Source of the DNA: Shinisaurus crocodilurus
Taxonomy: Eukaryota > Chordata > Lepidosauria > Squamata > Shinisauridae
NCBI GenBank assembly: GCA_021292165.1
Contig: JAHFWL010000292.1
Coordinates: 62,001-126,000, forward strand
DNA length: 64,000 nucleotides
Direction: 5' to 3'
The notes below the pieces were generated by a model that did no database searches, was not told the origin of the DNA, and saw only the letters and a list, made by a program, of their open reading frames with translations. Position 1 is the first letter of the stretch; each line of letters begins with the position of its first letter. Made by a program: the position numbers and the translations under genes. Positions 63,331 through 64,000 of the stretch are shown in pieces.

Positions 63331-63559
63331 ATATAGAGCCAGTCCAGACCTTTGGTCCAGTCTTTTTCAGACACCTATATGTGGAGGGATAAAAATAATA
63401 TGCCCCATAAAATTGGGGAGGGTGTGAATTCCCCCAAAGCAGCAGGAGGTGTTCGCTTGCTTAGCTCAAGCATCATTTCCGTGATGCTCAAGCTCACTAA
63501 AATTCTCCAAACTTTATGCCAAAGCGTGGTTTGGTTCATTCCTGCTCATGTTTGTGACT

Positions 63560-63700
63560 TGCTCTTTTGGCGCATTCAAATTGGAAAAGTTGTGCATTTT
63601 GAAAAAGTTGTGTATATTTTTTTAAAATTTCCACTTTTTGATGAAGTTGTGCATTTTGAGAAAGTTGTGTATTTTTCAAGTACACATTTTGCGAATGTGA
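63560..63700 (+). repeat. Degenerate tandem repeat, AAGTTGTG(C/T)ATTTT units
   Basis: Four occurrences of AAAGTTGTGCATTTTGA or AAAGTTGTGTATTTTT at 63586, 63605, 63641 and 63660, with variable spacing. The rest of 63330-64000 shows no gene. Confidence 0.65.
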
Positions 63701-64000
63701 ACACCAGTTCAGGAATTTGAAAACATTTCTGGAGAACATGCACTCCTGTTCATGTTTGCATTTGGGATTGTGAACAGGGCACTTTTGAGTGATTTGTGAA
63801 CTGAACTGAAATTCTCATAGAGCCCTAGGTTTGCTTTAGTTTTAGTCATCGAAGTGGATGTGCTTTTAATATTTTATTTTAAAAACAGTCTCATGGCTAG
63901 TTGTACCGACCATGAGACTCTCTGCACCCTCTCCAACTCTGGTTCCTGGATGAGAATTCCATGGAAAGGACACCACATTGTGGTGTTCCCACTGCATTCT

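Overview
The window looks like nuclear DNA of a squamate reptile (lizard or snake; tuatara is an alternative). It is built almost entirely of transposable elements of the mix known from squamates: CR1, L2-like, RTE-like, L1/Tx1-like and R4/Vingi-like LINEs, MIR-like tRNA SINEs, a 5S rRNA-headed SINE, a Ty1/copia LTR element, a tyrosine-recombinase (Ngaro-like) retrotransposon, and hAT, PIF/Harbinger and pogo-type MITEs plus a probable Helitron. There is no bacterial-style gene organisation. No complete host gene is present, but two loci with beta-defensin exon structure lie on the minus strand.

Layout. 1-3.0 kb: CR1 plus RTE tail with a nested hAT MITE; this block is a diverged duplicate of 31.2-33.8 kb. 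3.2-3.4 kb: tRNA SINE. 4.1-11.5 kb: nearly full-length Ngaro-like element (GC-rich leader, gag, RT/RNase H, tyrosine recombinase, SGNH hydrolase). 12.5-17.5 kb: an old L2-like LINE on minus, split by an RTE LINE on plus. 18.2-19.1 kb: beta-defensin-like locus 1 (signal exon intact, mature exon broken). 20.4-21.9 kb: R4/Vingi-like LINE. 24.0-25.3 kb: Helitron-like repeats and a minisatellite. 25.4-27.3 kb: degenerate L1/Tx1-like LINE. 27.4-29.3 kb: beta-defensin locus 2 (mature exon intact, signal exon with one stop), inside a tandemly duplicated unit whose second copy has lost the mature exon. 30.6-32.7 kb: second CR1. 33.8-41.9 kb: Ty1/copia element on minus with a tRNA-iMet-type primer site, carrying a 250-bp hAT MITE in pol and a long L2-like LINE (938-codon open frame) in its leader. 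42-53 kb: mosaic of SINEs, MITEs and LINE tails. 53.1-57.2 kb: L1 on minus, 3' truncated. 57.9-58.8 kb: LINE C-terminal fragment. 59-64 kb: AT-rich repeats, a hAT-like element and two unexplained open frames.

Most interesting: the two minus-strand loci whose signal-peptide exons both have exactly 58 coding bases ending in phase 1 before a CCAG|GTAAG donor, one with a six-cysteine exon in matching phase; the Ngaro-like element with an SGNH hydrolase that appears to be reached by splicing; the copia element with a primer site matching the initiator-tRNA anticodon arm; and the dated nesting of MITEs with perfect 8-bp target duplications. All coordinates and motifs were read by eye from the sequence; family names rest on remembered family hallmarks, not on searches.
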